Origin: Rubrivivax sp. | GTDB taxonomy: Bacteria; Pseudomonadota; Gammaproteobacteria; Burkholderiales; Burkholderiaceae_C | Reading direction: 5' to 3' | Length of the DNA: 33,014 bases | NCBI GenBank assembly: GCA_026125665.1 | Contig: JAHCKS010000062.1 | Coordinates: forward strand, 1 to 33,014 | In this document: positions 23,251-31,709 of the stretch, in pieces | How positions within the stretch are numbered: position 1 is the first letter of the stretch | How the letters are laid out: every line of letters starts with the position of its first letter | Translations under genes and position numbers: made by a program | The notes under the pieces: generated by a model | The model's database searches: none | What the model was told of the DNA's origin: nothing | Seen by the model: only the letters and a program-made list of their open reading frames with translations

Positions 23251-24648
23251 ATGAGCCCTGCCCACGACGCATCCCACGGTTTTGCCTTCACGCAGGAGCA
23301 GTTCCGCCAGATCGTCGAGGACACGTTGGCCGAGGCCAGGCGGCTCGGTGCCAGCGACGCCGGTGCCGAGGTGAGCGAGGGCATGGGCCTGTCGGTCTCG
23401 GTGCGCAAGGGCGAGCTCGAGAACGTCGAGCGCAACCGCGACAAGTCGCTCGGCGTCAGCGTGTACCTCGGCCAGCGGCGCGGCAACGCGAGCACCTCGG
23501 ACTTCTCCGCGATGGCGATCCGCCAGACCGTGCAGGCGGCGTACGACATCGCGCGCTTCACCGCCGAAGATCCGGCGGCCGGGCTGCCCGAGCCGGAAGA
23601 TCTGGCCACGGCCGAAGAGGCGGCGCTCGACCTCGACCTGTTCCACCCGTGGGACATCGACGCCGAGGCCGCGGCGGCGCTGGCCCACCGCTGCGAGGAC
23701 GCGGCGCTCGCCGTGAGCCCGGCCATCACCAACAGCGAAGGCGCCGGCGTGTCGGCGCAGCAGGCGCACTTCTGGGCCGGCAACACGCGCGGCTTCCGCG
23801 GCGGCTACGCGAGCTCGCGGCACTACCTGTCGGTGGCGCCGATCGCCTCGCGGGCGCTGCGGCCGGGCAGCCGCAGGGTCGACATGCAGCGCGATGCCTG
23901 GTACTCGAGCATGCGCGACGCGCGCGAGCTCGCCGCGCCCGAGGAAGTGGGCCGCTACGCGGCACACCGCGCGCTGGCACGCCTGGGGGCGAAGCGCGTG
24001 CCCACCGGCGAGGTGCCGGTGCTGTTCGAGGCGCCGGTGGCCGCGGGGCTGCTGGGCAGCTTCTGCGGCGCGGTGTCGGGCGGCGCGCTGTACCGCAAGG
24101 CGAGCTTCCTCGTCGGCTCGCTCGGCACGCAGGTGCTCGCCGAGCACCTCGACCTCGACGAGAACCCGCACGAGCGCAAGGGCAAGGGCAGCGCGCCGTT
24201 CGACGACGAGGGCGTGCGCACGCGCGCGCGGCGGGTCGTCGAGGCCGGCGTGGTGCAGGGCTACTTCCTCAGCAGCTACTCGGCGCGCAAGCTGGGCATG
24301 CGCACCACGGGCCACGCCGGCGGCTCGCAGAACCTCACGCTGACGAGCCGCCTGACGCGACCCGGAGACGACCTCGAGGCGATGCTGCGCAAGCTGCACC
24401 GCGGCCTCTTCGTCACCGAGCTGATGGGCCAGGGCGTGAACATGGTCACCGGCGACTACTCGCGCGGCGCCGCGGGCTATTGGGTCGAGGGCGGGCGCAT
24501 CGCGCACCCGGTGCACGAGGTGACGATCGCCGGCAACCTGAAGGACATGCTGCGTGACATCGTCGCGGTCGGCGCCGACCGCTACACCCAAGGCAGCCGC
24601 ACGCTCGGCTCGGTGCTGGTGGCTCGCATGAAGCTCGCCGGCGCCTGA
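23251..24648 (+). CDS. pmbA: Metalloprotease-family protein PmbA (TldE)
   Basis: 465 aa (E. coli PmbA is 450 aa). Family features include GASDAGAEVSEGMGLSVSVRKGELENVERN at the N-terminus, GNTRGFRGGYASSRHYLSV in the middle, and the C-terminal half with YRKASFLVGSLGTQV, GYFLSSYSARKLGMRTTGHAGG and a closing MVTGDYSRGAAGYWVEGGRI. TldE/PmbA has no metal-binding HExxxH motif and pairs with TldD to form the active protease that processes microcin B17 and CcdA in E. coli. No tldD is present in the window. The ATG at 23251 is used; the frame is open far upstream, but only this start gives a family-like N-terminus. Confidence 0.93.
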   Translation: MSPAHDASHGFAFTQEQFRQIVEDTLAEARRLGASDAGAEVSEGMGLSVSVRKGELENVERNRDKSLGVSVYLGQRRGNASTSDFSAMAIRQTVQAAYDIARFTAEDPAAGLPEPEDLATAEEAALDLDLFHPWDIDAEAAAALAHRCEDAALAVSPAITNSEGAGVSAQQAHFWAGNTRGFRGGYASSRHYLSVAPIASRALRPGSRRVDMQRDAWYSSMRDARELAAPEEVGRYAAHRALARLGAKRVPTGEVPVLFEAPVAAGLLGSFCGAVSGGALYRKASFLVGSLGTQVLAEHLDLDENPHERKGKGSAPFDDEGVRTRARRVVEAGVVQGYFLSSYSARKLGMRTTGHAGGSQNLTLTSRLTRPGDDLEAMLRKLHRGLFVTELMGQGVNMVTGDYSRGAAGYWVEGGRIAHPVHEVTIAGNLKDMLRDIVAVGADRYTQGSRTLGSVLVARMKLAGA

Positions 24649-24861
24649 TCGCGTCGACAGGGCGCGCACCCCGCATGGCGCGCGAAAGACGGCACGGCAT
24701 CGGTCGCAACAGGCTGTGCGCACCGCTTCGGCTACGGGGGATTCCGAGCGGGAAAACCCGCCCGGGCCGGCCGAGGGGTGACTCCTAGAATTTCCCGCGT
24801 CGTGGCCAGGGCGACGCCTGCGCCGCGCCGTCGTCAACCGGGTTCGATACAGGAGAAGTCC
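24649..24861 (+). promoter_or_regulatory. Leader of the second TRAP binding-protein gene
   Basis: 213 bases without a gene. TAGAAT at 24786-24791 could serve as a -10 about 70 bases before the start codon, and the upstream flank includes GCGGGAAAACCCGC (24749-24762), a palindrome with 5-base arms around a short A-rich centre (GCGGG-AAAA-CCCGC). This could be an operator. No clear -35 is seen. Confidence 0.35.
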
Positions 24862-25941
24862 ATGGAACGTCGTTCCTTCGTCCAGGGCGCAGGCATCGCC
24901 GGCGTGCTGGCCGCCGGCCTCGCGCCGGCCGTGCACGCGCAGGCCACCATCCGATGGAGGCTCTCGTCGAGCTTTCCCAAGTCGCTGGACACGCTCTACG
25001 GCCAGAGCGAGATCTTCGCCAAGCATGTGCGCGACATGTCCGGCGGCCGTTTCCAGATCAGCGTGCACGGCCCGGGCGAGCTGGTGCCGGCCTTCGGCAA
25101 GGTCGAGGCGATCCAGAACGGCACGGTCGAGATGGCCTGCACGGCGCCGTACTACTTCTTCGGCAAGGACGAGACCTTCGCGCTCGCCTGCGCCATTCCG
25201 TTCGGCCTCAACTACCGCCAGATGACGGCGTGGATGCACGAGGGCAACGGCCTGAAGCTGCTGCGCGACTTCTACCGCGGCTACAACATCGTCAACTTCC
25301 CTGCCGGCAACACCGGCGCGCAGATGGGCGGCTGGTTCCGCAAGGAGATCAAGTCGCTGGCTGATGTGAAGGGCCTGAAGTTCCGCACCGGCGGCTTCAG
25401 CGGCCGCGTTTTCGAGCGGCTGGGCGGCGTGCCGCAGAACATCCCCGGCGGCGAGATCTACCAGGCGCTGGAGAAGGGCACGATCGATGCGGCCGAGTGG
25501 GTGGGCCCGTACGACGACCAGAAGCTCGGCTTCAACAAGGTGGCACCGTTCTATGCCTACCCGGGCTGGTGGGAGGGTGGCCCGCAGCTGGAGAACTGGA
25601 TCAACGCGCGCGCCTGGGACGGGCTGCCGGCCGAGTTCAAGAGCATGATCGAGGTCGCCTGCGGCCACTCGATGGTGGACATGATGGCGCGCTACGACGG
25701 CAGGAACGCGGCGGCGCTGAAGCAGCTCGTCGCCGGCGGCGCCAAGCTGTTCCCGTTCCCGAAGGACCTCATGGACGCCGCGTTCAAGGAGTCGATGGCG
25801 CTGTACAGCGACATCAGCGCCAAGAACGCGAACTGGAAGAAGGTCTACGACGACTTCGCCGTCTTCCGCCGCGACGCCAACCTGTGGTTCCGCTACACCG
25901 AGGCGACGTTCGACGACTTCATGCAGCGCCAACGCCTGTAG
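24862..25941 (+). CDS. TRAP transporter solute-binding protein, TakP-like
   Basis: 359 aa. The N-terminus MERRSFVQGAGIAGVLAAGLAPAVHAQ has a twin-arginine-like motif (RRSF) followed by a hydrophobic core, so Tat export is possible. The mature protein shows the large DctP-family features of the TakP subgroup: WRLSSSFPKSLDTLYG, MACTAPYYFFGKDETFALACAIPFGLN, GLKFRTGGFSGRVFERLGGVPQNIPGGEIYQALEKGTIDAAEWVGPYDD. TakP binds alpha-keto acids such as pyruvate; that is a family-level expectation here. AGGAGA precedes the ATG. Unusually, the matching permease genes lie on the opposite strand beyond a terminator, so the two parts must be transcribed separately. Confidence 0.92.
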   Translation: MERRSFVQGAGIAGVLAAGLAPAVHAQATIRWRLSSSFPKSLDTLYGQSEIFAKHVRDMSGGRFQISVHGPGELVPAFGKVEAIQNGTVEMACTAPYYFFGKDETFALACAIPFGLNYRQMTAWMHEGNGLKLLRDFYRGYNIVNFPAGNTGAQMGGWFRKEIKSLADVKGLKFRTGGFSGRVFERLGGVPQNIPGGEIYQALEKGTIDAAEWVGPYDDQKLGFNKVAPFYAYPGWWEGGPQLENWINARAWDGLPAEFKSMIEVACGHSMVDMMARYDGRNAAALKQLVAGGAKLFPFPKDLMDAAFKESMALYSDISAKNANWKKVYDDFAVFRRDANLWFRYTEATFDDFMQRQRL

Positions 25942-25970
25942 TCGGTGCCGGGCGCGCGGCCCGGTGCAGC

Positions 25971-26004
25971 AAGGCCCCGCCGCGAGGCGGGGCCTTCTTC
26001 CTTT
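25971..26004 (+). terminator. Rho-independent terminator
   Basis: A perfect 11-base stem AAGGCCCCGCC / GGCGGGGCCTT with loop GCGA is followed by the T-rich CTTCTTCCTTTCT. It ends the TRAP binding-protein transcript 30 bases after its stop codon and separates it from the converging dctM gene. Confidence 0.92.
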
Positions 26005-26050
26005 CTGGAGGGACTGCGCCGCGACGCGGGACCCTCAGCCTTCTCGGCTG

Positions 26051-27895
26051 CTACTTCTTCGCCGCCGACGCCGCGGCGGCGGCTTCGCGATCGCGCTTCA
26101 GCGCGTCGAGAATGGCCTGGTTCGGGTCCTCGGCCGGGGCGCGCGACGGCGCCGGCAGGTCGGTGCCCGCGGCACCCGGCGCCCCGGGCAGCGGCGGCGG
26201 CTCGGAGCGCGGCTCGCGCCCGGGCATCTGCCGCAACTGCTCCAGCACGCGGTCGGCATCCATCACCGGCCCGCTGTCGAGCCCGCCGATGACGAGCTTG
26301 GGCCAGACGATCACCGCCGCCACCATCGTCAGCTGCAGCGCGATGAAGGCGATCGAGCCCTTGTAGATCTGCCCCGTGCTCACCGCCGGGATGGCCGCGC
26401 CGGTGACGCGGTCCTTGTAGTCGCTCTTCGCCGCGACGCTGCGCAGGTAGAACAGCGCGAACCCGAACGGCGGCGTCAGGAAGCTCGTCTGCAGGTTCAT
26501 GGCGATGATGACGCCGAACCAGATCATCACCGCGTCGACCGGCACGCCGGGCAGCAGCTCGGGCAGGATCTTTGCCGCCACCGGCGCCAGCATCGGAATG
26601 ACGATGAAGGCGATCTCGAAGAAGTCGAGGAACATGCCGAGCACGAAGACGAGGAAGTTCACGACGAGCAGGAAACCCAGCGCCCCGCCCGGGATGGCGT
26701 CGAACAGGTGCTCGACCCAGATGTGACCGTCGGCGGCGTTGAAGGTGAAGCTGAACACCGTCGAGCCGACGAGAATGAACATGACGAAGGTGGCCAGCTT
26801 GGCGGTGCTGTCCAGCGCCTGCGTCATCACCTTCATCGACAGGCGCCGGCGCGCGAAGGCCATGACCAGCGCGCCCACCGCGCCCATCGCGCCGCCCTCG
26901 GTGGGCGTGGCCACGCCGAGGAAGATGGTGCCGAGGACCAGGAAGATCAGGATCAGCGGCGGGATCAGCACGAACGTCACCTGCTCGGCCAGGCGCGACA
27001 GCAGGCCGAGCCTGAGGAAGCGATTGACGAGCGCCAGCGCCAGCGCCAGCAGCGAGGCGACGGTCATGGCCATGATGAAGACCTCGTCGCCGGGCGAGGG
27101 CAGCGCACGGCCGATGGCCTTGACCATGAAGGCGTGGTGCACGCGGCTCCAGGCGAAGCCGGCGGCGGCGCAGACGGCCAGCAGCACGAGCAGCGAGCGG
27201 TGGCCGCTGGCGCCGCTCGGTTCGCGGTAGATGCGTGCCTCGGCCGGCAGCGCCGGCACCCACGCCGGCCGCACGAGGGCGACGATGGCCACGAACCCGA
27301 TGTACAGCGCCACCAGCAGCAGGCCCGGCACGAGCGCGCCGGCGTACATGTCGCCCACCGAACGGCCCATCTGGTCGGCGAGCACGATCAGCACCAGCGA
27401 AGGCGGGATCGCCTGGGCCAGCGTACCGCTGGCGGTGATGGTGCCGGTGGCGATGGTGCGGTTGTAGCCGTAGCGCAGCATGATGGGCAGCGAGATCAGG
27501 CCCATCGAGATGACCGCCGCGGCGACGACGCCGGTGGTGGCCGCGAGCAGCGCGCCGACCAGGACGACGGCGATCGCCAGGCCGCCGCGCACCGGCCCGA
27601 ACACCTGGCCCACGGTCTCGAGCAGGTCCTCGGCCATGCCGCTGCGCTCGAGGATGATGCCCATGAAGGTGAAGAACGGGATCGCCAGCAGCGTCTCGTT
27701 GCTCATGATGTTGAACACGCGCAGCGGCAGCGCCTGGAACAGCGTCGGCGCGAAGAGACCGGCCTCGATGCCGATGAAGCCGAAGAACAGCCCGGTGGCG
27801 GCCAGTCCGAACGCCACCGGGATGCCGGTGAGCAGGAAGAAGAGCAGGCCGCAGAACAGCAGCGGCACGAAGTTCTGGGCGACGAAGGCGGCCAT
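26051..27895 (-). CDS. TRAP transporter large permease (DctM family, long form)
   Basis: 614 aa, well above the usual 425-440 aa. The DctM core is split: the N-terminal half runs to about residue 215 (TGIPVAFGLAATGLFFGF, IPFFTFMGIILERSG, LLAATTGVVAAAVISMGLISLP, GTLAQAIPPSLVLIVLAD). An inserted region of about 90 residues with two or three extra helices follows. The second half ends in NLQTSFLTPPFGFALFYL. The last 75 residues form a soluble tail rich in Pro and charged residues, ending DALKRDREAAAAASAAKK. Long forms of this kind accompany TakP-type binding proteins. The ATG at 27895 is one base past the dctQ stop. Confidence 0.92.
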   Translation of the reverse strand: MAAFVAQNFVPLLFCGLLFFLLTGIPVAFGLAATGLFFGFIGIEAGLFAPTLFQALPLRVFNIMSNETLLAIPFFTFMGIILERSGMAEDLLETVGQVFGPVRGGLAIAVVLVGALLAATTGVVAAAVISMGLISLPIMLRYGYNRTIATGTITASGTLAQAIPPSLVLIVLADQMGRSVGDMYAGALVPGLLLVALYIGFVAIVALVRPAWVPALPAEARIYREPSGASGHRSLLVLLAVCAAAGFAWSRVHHAFMVKAIGRALPSPGDEVFIMAMTVASLLALALALVNRFLRLGLLSRLAEQVTFVLIPPLILIFLVLGTIFLGVATPTEGGAMGAVGALVMAFARRRLSMKVMTQALDSTAKLATFVMFILVGSTVFSFTFNAADGHIWVEHLFDAIPGGALGFLLVVNFLVFVLGMFLDFFEIAFIVIPMLAPVAAKILPELLPGVPVDAVMIWFGVIIAMNLQTSFLTPPFGFALFYLRSVAAKSDYKDRVTGAAIPAVSTGQIYKGSIAFIALQLTMVAAVIVWPKLVIGGLDSGPVMDADRVLEQLRQMPGREPRSEPPPLPGAPGAAGTDLPAPSRAPAEDPNQAILDALKRDREAAAAASAAKK

Positions 27896-27896
27896 G

Positions 27897-28502
27897 TCAG
27901 CTCGCTGCGCGGGGTTGCTCTTCGCGCGCCGCCCGCGCCAGCTCCTCGGCGAGCTCCTCCTCGGCCGACTTGTCGTGTTCCACCGTGAACGGCTCGCTGC
28001 GATGCCCGGTGAGGAAAGCGATGCGCTTGACGAGCTCGGACAGCGCCTGTGCGCACAGCACCGCGAAGCCGAGCGGCAGCAGCGCCAGCACCGGCCAGCG
28101 GATCAGCCCGCCGGCGTTCTGGCTCAGCTCGCCGGTGCGCCAGGCGGCTTCGAACATCGGCCAGCTCAGATTGACCATGATGAGGGCCAGCGGGACCGTG
28201 AAGACGACGATGCCGATGGCGTCGATGACGGCGTTGGTGCGGCGGCTCAAGCGCGAGGAGATGAAGTCGATGCGTACGTGGCCGTTCAACAGCATCACGT
28301 AGCCCACGCCGAGCATGAACACGCCGGCGAACAGGTACCACTGGATCTCGAGCCAGGCATTCGAGCCGATGTCGAAGGCCTTGCGCAACACGGCGTTGAC
28401 GGCGGAGATCACCACCGCGGCCAGCACCAGCCACATGATGGACTTGCCGAGCCAGAGGTTGAGCCGGTCGATCAGGCCCGAGAGTTTGAGCAGTGCTTGC
28501 AC
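27897..28502 (-). CDS. TRAP transporter small permease (DctQ family, TakQ-like)
   Basis: 201 aa with four hydrophobic helices (about 20-40, 55-75, 95-115 and 140-160) and the landmark EIQWYLFAGVFMLGVGYVMLLNGHVRIDFI. The C-terminus is a charged helical tail (EHDKSAEEELAEELARAAREEQ). A GTG at 28502 begins VQALLKLSGLIDRLNLWLG, with GGAG about ten bases upstream; no earlier in-frame ATG fits. It overlaps nothing and leads directly into the large permease gene, one base apart. With that gene it should serve the TakP-like binding protein encoded on the opposite strand. Confidence 0.88.
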   Translation of the reverse strand: MQALLKLSGLIDRLNLWLGKSIMWLVLAAVVISAVNAVLRKAFDIGSNAWLEIQWYLFAGVFMLGVGYVMLLNGHVRIDFISSRLSRRTNAVIDAIGIVVFTVPLALIMVNLSWPMFEAAWRTGELSQNAGGLIRWPVLALLPLGFAVLCAQALSELVKRIAFLTGHRSEPFTVEHDKSAEEELAEELARAAREEQPRAAS

Positions 28503-28628
28503 GAGGTGGCTCCGAGGCCGGCGGCCATGCGGGTCAGAAGCACGGGATTGTGATGGCGACCCTGCCGCGACCGACGCCCGCGCCGATCAGGGAATGCCCC
28601 GATCGCCACCTGGGCGCGGGCGCGTCCT

Positions 28629-29063
28629 TCAGGGGGTGGTGGCGCGTCGGCGGACGGCTTCGAGGTAGGCGGCGCCATCGGGAGGCAGGCCGCTTCTCTG
28701 CGAGGCCCAGATCATCTCGCCCAGGCACTCCATCACCTCGTGGTGCGCCTCGTGCAGCGAGCCGCGGCGCGCGGCGAGCAGCTGCACGGCCTGGCGGATC
28801 CCGGTGGGCTGGTCGATGCTGCACTGCTCGTCGATCGTCAGGTGCATCGCGAGGTGCAGGAACGGATTGGCGCGGCCGGCCTTGACGCTGAAGATGGCCT
28901 GCAGCGCCACGGCCTCGTCGGCGAGCTCGGCGTGGTACTCGGGGTGAGCGTCGATCCAGTGCGCCGCGAGCGCCTCCATGCGCTCGAGAGGCAGGCCGTC
29001 GCGCCGCTTGGCATAGGTGCGGCAGAAGAATCTGCGCACGTCGGACTGGGAGGGCTGGAACAC
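28629..29063 (-). CDS. DUF1841 family protein
   Basis: 144 aa. The sequence begins VFQPSQSDVRRFFCRTYAKRRDGLPLERMEALAAHWIDAHPEYH and continues with NPFLHLAMHLTIDEQCSIDQPTGIRQ and HEVMECLGEMIWASQRSGLPPDGAAYLEAV. These are family landmarks; the conserved His residues in HLAMHLTIDEQ suggest a metal site, but no function is known to me. The GTG at 29063 is the start that gives the conserved N-terminus. The gene is divergent from the TSUP permease; 57 bases separate the two starts. Confidence 0.85.
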   Translation of the reverse strand: MFQPSQSDVRRFFCRTYAKRRDGLPLERMEALAAHWIDAHPEYHAELADEAVALQAIFSVKAGRANPFLHLAMHLTIDEQCSIDQPTGIRQAVQLLAARRGSLHEAHHEVMECLGEMIWASQRSGLPPDGAAYLEAVRRRATTP

Positions 29064-29120
29064 GCGCAGAATTCTGGCCCCTGCGCCGGGCCGCCCGCGC
29101 CCGCACGCGCGCGAACCCCC

Positions 29121-29903
29121 TTGCTGATCACCGACCCCGCGTTCTATGCCCTCGCCGTGCCGGCCGCCCTGATGATGGGGTTGGCCAAGAGCGGCTTTGC
29201 CGCCGGGCTGGGGGCGATGTCGGTGCCCCTGATGGCCCTGGCGGTGCCGGTGCCGCAGGCCGCGGCGATCATGCTGCCGCTGCTGATGGCCGCCGACGTG
29301 ATGGGCCTCGCGCAGCTCGTGCGGCACTGCGACTGGCGGCTGATCCGGCTGCTGCTTCCCCCCGGGCTGGCCGGCATCGGCCTCGGCTGGGTGCTGTTCG
29401 GCTGGTTGTCGGCGCCGGCGGTGGCCGGCATGGTCGGAGTGTTGACGCTGGCTTTCGTCGCCATCCGCCTGCGACCGGCGCGCGCCGACGCCCCGCCGCC
29501 GTCTCGCGCCCTGGGGCGCGTGATGGCGGTGCTGTCGGGCTTCACGAGCTTCGTCGCGCATGCCGGCGGCCCGCCGATCGGCTTCTACGTGCTGCCGCTG
29601 CGGCTCGCCCCGCTCGCCTTCAGCGCCACGCTGGCCGTCTTCTTCGCGGCGCTGAACCTGAGCAAGTGGCTGCCGTACGCGCTGCTCGGCCTCGTCGACG
29701 CGACGAACATGGCCACCTCGCTCGTGCTGCTGCCGCTGCCCGTGGCCGGAGTGTGGCTGGGAGTGCGCCTGGTGCAGCGGGTGTCGGCGAAGCTGTTCAA
29801 CCGGCTCTTCCTGGCCGGGATGCTGCTCACCGGGCTGAAGCTGCTGTGGGACGGCCTGCGCGGCGTGCCGGTGCTGGCGTCGATGCTCGGCCTGGCGCCC
29901 TGA
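29121..29903 (+). CDS. TSUP-family (TauE/SafE) sulfite/sulfonate permease
   Basis: 260 aa with about eight hydrophobic helices in two pseudo-repeats. Landmarks are GLAKSGFAAGLGAMSVPLMAL in the first half and GFTSFVAHAGGPPIGFYVLPL in the second, both typical of TSUP permeases. Members export sulfite, sulfoacetate or other small organosulfur anions; the substrate here is unknown. No ATG or GTG precedes the first helix in frame. A TTG at 29121 (TTG-CTG-ATC-ACC) gives the best start, so the start is uncertain. The first ATG would fall inside the first helix. Confidence 0.82.
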   Translation: MLITDPAFYALAVPAALMMGLAKSGFAAGLGAMSVPLMALAVPVPQAAAIMLPLLMAADVMGLAQLVRHCDWRLIRLLLPPGLAGIGLGWVLFGWLSAPAVAGMVGVLTLAFVAIRLRPARADAPPPSRALGRVMAVLSGFTSFVAHAGGPPIGFYVLPLRLAPLAFSATLAVFFAALNLSKWLPYALLGLVDATNMATSLVLLPLPVAGVWLGVRLVQRVSAKLFNRLFLAGMLLTGLKLLWDGLRGVPVLASMLGLAP

Positions 29904-30189
29904 CCGCCCCGGGGTGACGCGGCCAGCGTTGCGCGGGCGCCGCAACGGGGCCGGCCGAGAGCGTGCACGACCGCACGGCGTCCCCTCTTCGGCGGATGCG
30001 CGGTCCCGTGGCCACGTCGCCTGCCACGGCGGCCTCCGCCTCGGCACCCGGGCTCCAGCTGCGCCGGGGCGACGCCCGGGGCTCGACCCCCTACCCCCCT
30101 CAAATCGGGAGTCGGCGCCGCGGGGTGCGCCGCGAAGAATCCGCCCACGTACAGACGGTTGCAGTTTCCCGCCGACACACCCCCGCCTC
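29904..30189 (+). other. Intergenic region before the exopolysaccharide genes
   Basis: 286 bases. The region is GC-rich with an AT-richer patch near 30158-30175 (CGGTTGCAGTTTCCC) that may carry the promoter of the sugar-transferase gene. I see no complete promoter, no strong hairpin and no gene. Confidence 0.35.
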
Positions 30190-31680
30190 ATGGACCTGAC
30201 CCGCGCCCCCACGACGACCGCGCGCATCGACGGCCAGCGGGGCATCACCGACGGGACCTCACGGGCACCCGGCGCCGGGCCGGCACCGGTTGGCGCCGCC
30301 GGGCCCGGCCCGGCGATCTCCGAGGCCCCGCCACCGGTTCTCACGGTCGTGGCCGCGCTGCTCGAGCCGATCCTCACCGTGGCGGTGTTCCTCGTCACGA
30401 CGGTGCTCTTCACCGGCGAGTTGCGCCGGCCCGACATGATCCTGAGCGTGCTGCTGTTCGCGCTCACCTTCCCGGGCCGCAACCGCTTCGGCAAGTCCGG
30501 CTCGGCGATCGCCGCCGACATTGCCCGCTCGTGGCTGTTCCTGCTGGCGGTGCTGCTGATCTGCGAGTGGGCCACCAGCAGCCTGCAGTACTTCGAGCCG
30601 CGCGTGCTGGTCGTCTGGGCGCTGTTCACGCCGCTGCTGCAATGGCAGGCGGTGGCGCTGGGCTCGGCCGTCTACCGCCACAGCGCCCAGGCGCCGCAGT
30701 CGCGCCGCACGGCGGTGATCGTCGGCGCCGGCTCGCCCGGCATGGCTGCGGCACGGGCGCTGGCCGGCGGGCGCAGCTCGGGCACGCAGATCGTCGGCTG
30801 GTTCGACGACCGCTCGGCCGATCGCCTGCACACCGAGGCCAACGGCAAGCTGCTGGGCGGTCTCGGCGACCTCGTGCCCTACATCCGCGAGCACGGCGTG
30901 AAGGACGTCTACATCACGCTGCCGCTGAACGCGCAGCCGCGCATGCGCACGCTGCTCGAGGGCGTGCAGAGCACGACCGCGTCGATCTTCTTCGTGCCCG
31001 ACGTCTCCGCGGTGGGCATCATCCAGGGCCGCCTGCGCGCCGTGAACGGCGTGCCCGTCGTCGGCATCTGCGAGACGCCCTTCACCGGCATCAACGGCCT
31101 CGTCAAGCGGGCCAGCGACATCGTGCTCGCCACGCTGATCCTCGTGCTGGTCTCGCCGCTGATGCTGGCGCTGGCCATCGGCGTGAAGCTCAGCTCCCCC
31201 GGGCCGATCATCTTCCGCCAGCGCCGCAACGGCCTGGACGGCAAGGAGATCCTCGTCTACAAGTTCCGCTCGATGACGACGCAGGACAACGGCGCCGTCG
31301 TGAAGCAGGCGACGCGCGACGACCCGCGCATCACGCCACTCGGGCGCTTCATCCGCCGCACTTCGCTGGACGAGCTGCCGCAGTTCATCAACGTGCTGCA
31401 GGGGCGCATGAGCATCGTCGGCCCCCGTCCGCACGCCGTCGCGCACAACGAGCTGTACAACCAGTCCATCAAGGCGTACATGGTGCGCCACAAGGTCCGC
31501 CCGGGCATCACCGGCTGGGCCCAGGTGAACGGCTTTCGCGGCGAGACGGACACGGTCGAGAAGATGCGCGGGCGCGTCGAGTACGACCTCGAGTACCTGC
31601 GCACCTGGTCGCTCTGGCTCGACATCAAGATCATCCTGCGCACGATAAGAGTCGCATTCTTCGACCGCCAGGCCTACTGA
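30190..31680 (+). CDS. Polyprenyl-phosphate sugar-1-phosphate transferase (WcaJ/undecaprenyl-phosphate glucose phosphotransferase-like)
   Basis: 496 aa. A disordered N-terminus (about 1-50) is followed by four membrane helices, then a CoA-binding-like Rossmann region (AVIVGAGSPGMAAARAL, GWFDDRSADRL), a fifth helix (ASDIVLATLILVLVSPLMLAL) and the catalytic domain. That domain has GPIIFRQRRNGLDGKE, VYKFRSM, the Asp-Glu of SLDELPQFINVLQG, MSIVGPRPHA, and VRPGITGWAQVNGFRG. The enzyme transfers a sugar phosphate from a UDP-sugar to undecaprenyl phosphate, the first step of exopolysaccharide assembly. The start is the ATG at 30190. The stop overlaps the ATG at 31680 of the next gene (TGATG). Glucose or galactose specificity cannot be read from sequence. 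Confidence 0.92.
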   Translation: MDLTRAPTTTARIDGQRGITDGTSRAPGAGPAPVGAAGPGPAISEAPPPVLTVVAALLEPILTVAVFLVTTVLFTGELRRPDMILSVLLFALTFPGRNRFGKSGSAIAADIARSWLFLLAVLLICEWATSSLQYFEPRVLVVWALFTPLLQWQAVALGSAVYRHSAQAPQSRRTAVIVGAGSPGMAAARALAGGRSSGTQIVGWFDDRSADRLHTEANGKLLGGLGDLVPYIREHGVKDVYITLPLNAQPRMRTLLEGVQSTTASIFFVPDVSAVGIIQGRLRAVNGVPVVGICETPFTGINGLVKRASDIVLATLILVLVSPLMLALAIGVKLSSPGPIIFRQRRNGLDGKEILVYKFRSMTTQDNGAVVKQATRDDPRITPLGRFIRRTSLDELPQFINVLQGRMSIVGPRPHAVAHNELYNQSIKAYMVRHKVRPGITGWAQVNGFRGETDTVEKMRGRVEYDLEYLRTWSLWLDIKIILRTIRVAFFDRQAY

Positions 31681-31709
31681 TGCCGCTGGCGCATTCAGTA
31701 GACTGCGGC

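Noticed and set aside
25964-27988. Long open frame (about 675 codons) on the plus strand opposite dctM
   Set aside because: The product is rich in Arg, His, Gln and Asp with no recognisable fold; the minus strand encodes a complete DctM with ordered membrane helices.
30145-30189. Sigma-54 promoter before the sugar-transferase gene (TTGCA patch)
   Set aside because: The TTGCA is not paired with a TGGCAC element at the required spacing.
29064-30629. Upstream extension of the DUF1841 frame
   Set aside because: Only the last 144 residues resemble DUF1841. The rest overlaps the TSUP permease and sugar-transferase genes and is compositionally biased.
30159-31709. Frame-continuous fusion of epsL with an upstream Arg/His/Ala-rich region
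   Set aside because: The upstream part overlaps the transferase gene in another frame. The signal peptide at 31710 marks the true start.
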